From an uncultured Dehalococcoidia bacterium (GTDB lineage: Bacteria; Chloroflexota; Dehalococcoidia; Lucifugimonadales; UBA3495): a stretch of DNA of 64,000 bases. The number at the start of each line of letters is the position of its first letter. Positions within the stretch are counted from its first letter, which is position 1. The stretch is from contig CATOSP010000003.1 of the NCBI GenBank assembly GCA_951812625.1, positions 557,335 through 621,334 on the forward strand, given 5' to 3'. Made by a program: the position numbers and the translations under genes. Shown piece after piece: positions 60,651 to 64,000 of this stretch. A model generated the notes under the pieces. The model was not told the DNA's origin and did not search any database. It worked only from the letters and a program-made list of their open reading frames with translations.

Positions 60651-62027
60651 TTACTGCCCGGACTGGAACTGCCACAGCGTTCCCTGGGGAGTATCCTCCA
60701 GGGTGATTCCGTGCTGACTCAGTCCGTCACGAATCTGGTCGGCCAGGTCGAACTGCCGGGACTTGCGCAGTTCGCTCCTGGTGGCCAGCAGCAATTCGAT
60801 GAACGGTTCGACGTTCGCGTGTTCGGAGGCGCCAGACCTGCGCCCGGCGAAGGTCAACCCGAGTATCCTTCCCAAACGGCGGAGGCAGTCCTGGGCGTTC
60901 CCGACGTCTCTCTCGCTGTTATTCCTGTTGATATCCCGGGCCAGGTCGAATAGTGCTGCCAGGGCGCGGGGAGTATTCAGGTCGTCGTCCATCGCTGCCA
61001 TGAAACGCTCTTCGTATGAGGCAACGCCCAGTGGTTCCCCCGAGCCAGTGCCATCGTGTTCCAGCGAGCGCCGCAGCCGGTCAGCGCTGCGTTCCATCGC
61101 GGCGGCCCCTTCGTCGCTGTAGTTCAGGGGACTGCGGTAGTGGGAGCTGAGGAAGTAGAGGCGCAGCGAGTCCGGACTGTACCGATCCAGGGCCTCTTCC
61201 ACCGATACCAGGTTCCCCAACGACTTGCTCATCTTGTCGTCGCCAAGCTGGAGCAGTCCGTTATGGACCCAGTAGCGGGAGAACGGTTCGCAGCCTGAAA
61301 CGGCTTCGCTCTGGGCAATCTCATTCTCGTGGTGAGGGAACACCAAGTCCTGCCCGCCGCCGTGTATGTCCAAGGATTCGCCCAGATATGTCATGGCCAT
61401 GCTGGTGCACTCGATGTGCCAACCCGGCCGTCCGGGTCCCCATGGGCTGTCCCACGCGGGCTCACCAGACTTCGCCCCCTTCCAGAGGGCGAAGTCTCCG
61501 GGGTGTTCCTTCTGCTCATCCACCGAGATGCGCGCCCCGGCAATCATGCCGTCCAGCGTCCGGTGGCTCAACTTCCCGTATTCCGCGAAGCGCGTCACCC
61601 GGAAGTTCACGTCGCCGCCGGCAGGGTAGGCAAACCCCTTTTCCACCAAGCCGCGAATGGTCTCGATGATTGGACTGATCTCCTGAGTGGCCCGGGGATA
61701 GACGTGGGCGCGTTGTATCCCGAGGGCGTCCATCGTATCGAAGAAATCGTTGATGTACCGCTCGGCCAACTCCTCGGAGGAGACACCCTCCTCAGACGCC
61801 CGCTGGATTATCTTATCGTCGATGTCCGTGAAGTTCTGGACGTGGCGGACCTCGTAGCCCTTGTGTTCCAGGTATCGCCGGAGGACATCGAATACAACGT
61901 AGCTGAGGGCATGGCCGACATGGGTGGAGGAGTATGGAGTGACTCCGCAGACGTACATCTTGACGCTCTTCCCGTCGCCCGACGAGAACTCACGCACGTC
62001 TCCGGTCAGGGTGTTGTATAGCCGCAT
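60651..62027 (-). CDS. cysS: Cysteinyl-tRNA synthetase
   Basis: 458 residues. Class I aminoacyl-tRNA synthetase charging tRNA-Cys. Zinc ligand Cys at VCGVTPYSSTHVGHALSYVVFD (HIGH-type motif HVGH), the GWHIECTSM zinc site, HHENEIAQSE, and DKMSKSLGN (KMSKS). The ATG at 62027 overlaps the ispF TGA (TGATG); a GTG one codon earlier is possible. Slightly shorter C-terminus than in E. coli. Last gene of the yacL-ispD-ispF-cysS cluster. Confidence 0.95.
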   Translation of the reverse strand: MRLYNTLTGDVREFSSGDGKSVKMYVCGVTPYSSTHVGHALSYVVFDVLRRYLEHKGYEVRHVQNFTDIDDKIIQRASEEGVSSEELAERYINDFFDTMDALGIQRAHVYPRATQEISPIIETIRGLVEKGFAYPAGGDVNFRVTRFAEYGKLSHRTLDGMIAGARISVDEQKEHPGDFALWKGAKSGEPAWDSPWGPGRPGWHIECTSMAMTYLGESLDIHGGGQDLVFPHHENEIAQSEAVSGCEPFSRYWVHNGLLQLGDDKMSKSLGNLVSVEEALDRYSPDSLRLYFLSSHYRSPLNYSDEGAAAMERSADRLRRSLEHDGTGSGEPLGVASYEERFMAAMDDDLNTPRALAALFDLARDINRNNSERDVGNAQDCLRRLGRILGLTFAGRRSGASEHANVEPFIELLLATRSELRKSRQFDLADQIRDGLSQHGITLEDTPQGTLWQFQSGQ

Positions 62028-62500
62028 CACTCTGAGATCAGCGTCGCCACTGCAAGGGCGGCGATCCCCTCTTCCCGGCCCACGAACCCCATGAAGTCAG
62101 TGGTGGTGGCCTTGATGCCGATACGCTCCGCGGGTAGGGAAAGGGCTTCGCTCGTCTTCTCTCTCATTGTGTCAATAAAGGGGCCAAGCCGAGGCTTTTG
62201 CGCGAGTATTGTAGCATCCACGTTCGAGATGCGCCAACCAGAACGGGCCACCAGACCGCCGACTTCCGTGAGCAACAGCAGGCTGGATATGTCCTTATAT
62301 TGGGGGTTGCCCGAGGGAAAGTGTATGCCCTTGTCGCCAAGAGATCCTGCGCCCAGCAGCGCGTCCATCATTGCGTGAACCAGCACGTCGCCGTCGCTGT
62401 GGCCAGCCAGGCCAAGATGGTGAGGGACATCCACACCGCCGACGACCAACCGCCTGCCCCCGCTCAGGGGGTGCGCGTCGAAACCTATGCCGGTGCGGAT
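62027..62500 (-). CDS. ispF: 2-C-methyl-D-erythritol 2,4-cyclodiphosphate synthase
   Basis: MEP-pathway enzyme. From ATC at 62500 the product is 157 residues, the family length, reading RTGIGFDAHPL (metal ligands Asp and His), GHSDGDVLVHAMMDALLGA, DKGIHFP and GIKATTTDFMGFVGREEGIAALAVA. No ATG, GTG or TTG occurs in frame between the upstream TGA (62563-62561) and the essential GFDAH; the first, a TTG then GTG near 62449, would delete it. Likely a non-standard start (ATC 62500 or CTG 62506 or 62521) or frameshift fusion to ispD, whose TAG is at 62528-62526. Confidence 0.92.
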   Translation of the reverse strand: MRTGIGFDAHPLSGGRRLVVGGVDVPHHLGLAGHSDGDVLVHAMMDALLGAGSLGDKGIHFPSGNPQYKDISSLLLLTEVGGLVARSGWRISNVDATILAQKPRLGPFIDTMREKTSEALSLPAERIGIKATTTDFMGFVGREEGIAALAVATLISE

Positions 62501-62525
62501 GTCCAGAGAGACTGGCCCCAGTCCG

Positions 62526-63260
62526 CTAACCGGTTTGGGGGTTGGCGGATACCCGGCCTCTCAGGAGCGCTTCCGCGATGGCCAAGTCGTCGGGGGTAGT
62601 TACCTTCAGGTTGTCGTATGCGCCCAGGAACATCTTGACGGGATAACCGAGGCTTTCCACCATCATGGCATCGTCGGTGACGTCGGAGGCGCAGTTCCGG
62701 TGCGCGTCCATCAAAATGGGGTAGCGGAACACCTGGGGTGTCTGCGTCAACCAGAGGGTATCCCTGTCAGGGGTGTTCTGGACTGCCATGTCTGTTGATA
62801 CGACCTTGATGGTGTCCTTGCAGGGTACGCCGGCCACCGCCGCCCCACACTCCTGGGCAGTGGCAAGTCCGCGGCGGAGCATCTTATCGTCCAGGCAAGG
62901 ACGAGCCCCATCGTGGACGATTATCCACCCGCATCCTGCCAAGGCTTCCAAGCCGTTGAACACCGAGTCTTGGCGGCGTTCTCCACCGGGACAAACCTGC
63001 ACGACCTTACGGTATCCCCGTTCGCTTACCAGCTCCGCACCCTGTTCCAACGACCTGGCGTCCAGGACCAGAGCAATCTGGTCTACCGATGGGCAGCGGT
63101 CCAGTTGGTCTAGTGAGTATGCGACCAGAGGCAAGCCGAGCACCGGGGCAAAAATCTTGTCGATGCCGCCCATTCTTGTGCTACTTCCGGCGGCCACGAC
63201 CACTGCTCCGACTTTTGGTCCGGCGTCGCAAGCCCCGCCCGAACTGGGTAACAACGACAT
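62526..63260 (-). CDS. ispD: 2-C-methyl-D-erythritol 4-phosphate cytidylyltransferase
   Basis: 244 residues. Transfers CMP to methylerythritol phosphate. Seen: AVVVAAGSSTRMGGIDKIFAPVLG (nucleotide loop), GGERRQDSVFNGLEAL, VHDGARPCL, KDTIKVV, LWLTQTPQVFRY and VTDDAMMVESLGYPVKMFLG. About 10 extra residues precede the core. Begins 7 bp after the yacL-like stop. Its end lies 26 nt from the conserved ispF N-terminus in another frame. Confidence 0.94.
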   Translation of the reverse strand: MSLLPSSGGACDAGPKVGAVVVAAGSSTRMGGIDKIFAPVLGLPLVAYSLDQLDRCPSVDQIALVLDARSLEQGAELVSERGYRKVVQVCPGGERRQDSVFNGLEALAGCGWIIVHDGARPCLDDKMLRRGLATAQECGAAVAGVPCKDTIKVVSTDMAVQNTPDRDTLWLTQTPQVFRYPILMDAHRNCASDVTDDAMMVESLGYPVKMFLGAYDNLKVTTPDDLAIAEALLRGRVSANPQTG

Positions 63261-63267
63261 CTGCAGG

Positions 63268-64000
63268 TCAGTTGTTCTTGGGCTGGGCGAATATGATGCG
63301 CCCAGCTGCGGTCTGGAGCACCCTTGTGACTACCACGTCGTGAAAGGCGTTCAAGTAGCGTCGGCCTCCCTCTACCACGACCATTGTGCCGTCGTCCAGA
63401 TAGGCCACACCCTGCCCGGCCTCTTTCCCTTCCTGCACGATGTGCACCCGCATCTCTTCACCAGGGAGCACTATGGACTTGAGGGCGTTGGCTAACTCGT
63501 TGACGTTCAGCACCTGTACGCCCTGGAGTTCCGCCACACGGTTGAGGTTGTAGTCTGTGGTCAGAATGGGGGACTTCATTCCCTTGGCCAGCCTGACCAA
63601 CTGGGAGTCCACTTCATCACCTGCCGCCACCCCTACGTCCAGGACTTCCATCGGTACCGAACTGTCCTTGCGGAGCCTGCCCAGGACCTCCAGTCCCCTG
63701 CGACCCCGGTTGCGCCGTAACGGGTCGCTGGAATCGGCGATATGCCTGAGTTCGTCAAGGACGAACCTGGGCACCACCAACTCGCCTTCCAGAAACCCAG
63801 TGATGCTCAGGTCGGCGATCCGCCCATCGATAATGGCGCTGGTGTCCACAACAATGCTGCCGTTACGGGAAACCTTGCCTGTCCCATTGGTGTTTTCCAG
63901 AGCCGGAATTATGGCCTGCATGTCGCGGTTACGGTGTCCGCCGATCCACGCCCCCAACAGCCCTAGGCTGATGCTCACGATTGTGGGAATACCCCATCCC
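63268..64000 (-). CDS. PIN/TRAM-domain membrane protein (YacL-like), N-terminus cut by window edge
   Basis: 244 readable residues. PIN domain: SIVVDTSAIIDGRIADL (first Asp), VVPRFVLDELRHIADSSD, AGDEVDSQLVRLAK and ILTTDYNLNRVAEL (later Asp). Then a TRAM domain (VLPGEEMRVHIVQEGKEAGQGVAYLDDGTMVVV). The visible N-terminus is the end of a membrane segment (IVSISLGLLGAWIGGH), as in YacL. Probable RNase or RNA-binding role. Heads the ispD-ispF-cysS cluster as in many Gram-positives. Starts beyond 64000. Confidence 0.92.
   Translation of the reverse strand, partial: GWGIPTIVSISLGLLGAWIGGHRNRDMQAIIPALENTNGTGKVSRNGSIVVDTSAIIDGRIADLSITGFLEGELVVPRFVLDELRHIADSSDPLRRNRGRRGLEVLGRLRKDSSVPMEVLDVGVAAGDEVDSQLVRLAKGMKSPILTTDYNLNRVAELQGVQVLNVNELANALKSIVLPGEEMRVHIVQEGKEAGQGVAYLDDGTMVVVEGGRRYLNAFHDVVVTRVLQTAAGRIIFAQPKNN

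Overview
GC-rich bacterial chromosome segment of about 60 genes. No rRNA or tRNA gene is visible. Gene content and protein style suggest a heterotrophic Chloroflexota lineage (SAR202/Dehalococcoidia-like): paired DUF1800/DUF1501 genes, many flavin-dependent acyl-CoA and Gfo/Idh-type enzymes, cupins, CaiB-type CoA transferase, XDH-like molybdoenzymes, and a dipeptide-binding lipoprotein with a long Val/Glu/Lys linker ending in TATPGPTATP. The lineage is an inference; no marker gene was compared.

Layout. 1-1139 (minus): amidase with a GatC-like small partner. 1324-9795 (plus): molybdenum/tungsten island with mobA, a MoaD-like carrier, an aldehyde:ferredoxin oxidoreductase (AOR), a cupin, NuoE- and NuoF-like subunits and a Cys-type formate dehydrogenase. 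These can be read as an NAD-linked formate (and perhaps aldehyde) oxidation complex plus part of its cofactor supply; a MogA/MoaB-type gene lies at 17604. 9994-17381: catabolic genes (gamma-glutamyltransferase, acyl-CoA dehydrogenase, oxidoreductase, DUF6159 membrane protein, bicupin, enoyl-CoA hydratase family, HIT). 18541-22304 (minus): a DUF1800-DUF1501-NHL operon with a clear sigma70-type promoter. 22597-30394: cupin, MBL hydrolase, a DUF2339/DUF3999 pair, VOC protein, MFS exporter and a HEPN/PaREP1-like protein. 30417-31715: speE and speD.

31.7-39.5 kb is the accessory and decaying part. It has a gene-poor stretch with a duplicated 41-bp motif, a PQQ-type sugar dehydrogenase lipoprotein with ten hexapeptide repeats, an asparaginase homologue with altered catalytic residues, an IS630 element sitting inside a zinc-ribbon gene, a CoA transferase, and a degenerate VapBC locus. 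39545-43852: PAS/GAF histidine kinase, response regulator, hpt and a group-D type flavin monooxygenase. 43883-49036: arylsulfotransferase-like propeller, then a second DUF1800-DUF1501-NHL operon. 49489-50191: decayed HAD hydrolase.

50217-60488 (minus): SGNH hydrolase, OB-fold-like lipoprotein, dipeptide ABC transporter (two permeases and a binding protein, no ATPase here), lone XDH-type molybdopterin subunit, and GlcD-type FAD oxidase. 60651-64000 (minus): housekeeping cluster yacL-ispD-ispF-cysS, where ispF has no ATG/GTG/TTG upstream of its essential N-terminal motif.

The best candidates for something under-described are the duplicated DUF1800-DUF1501-NHL module without export signals, the AOR/NuoEF/FDH island, the asparaginase homologue with Ser/Ala in place of catalytic Thr/Asp, and the ispD/ispF junction.
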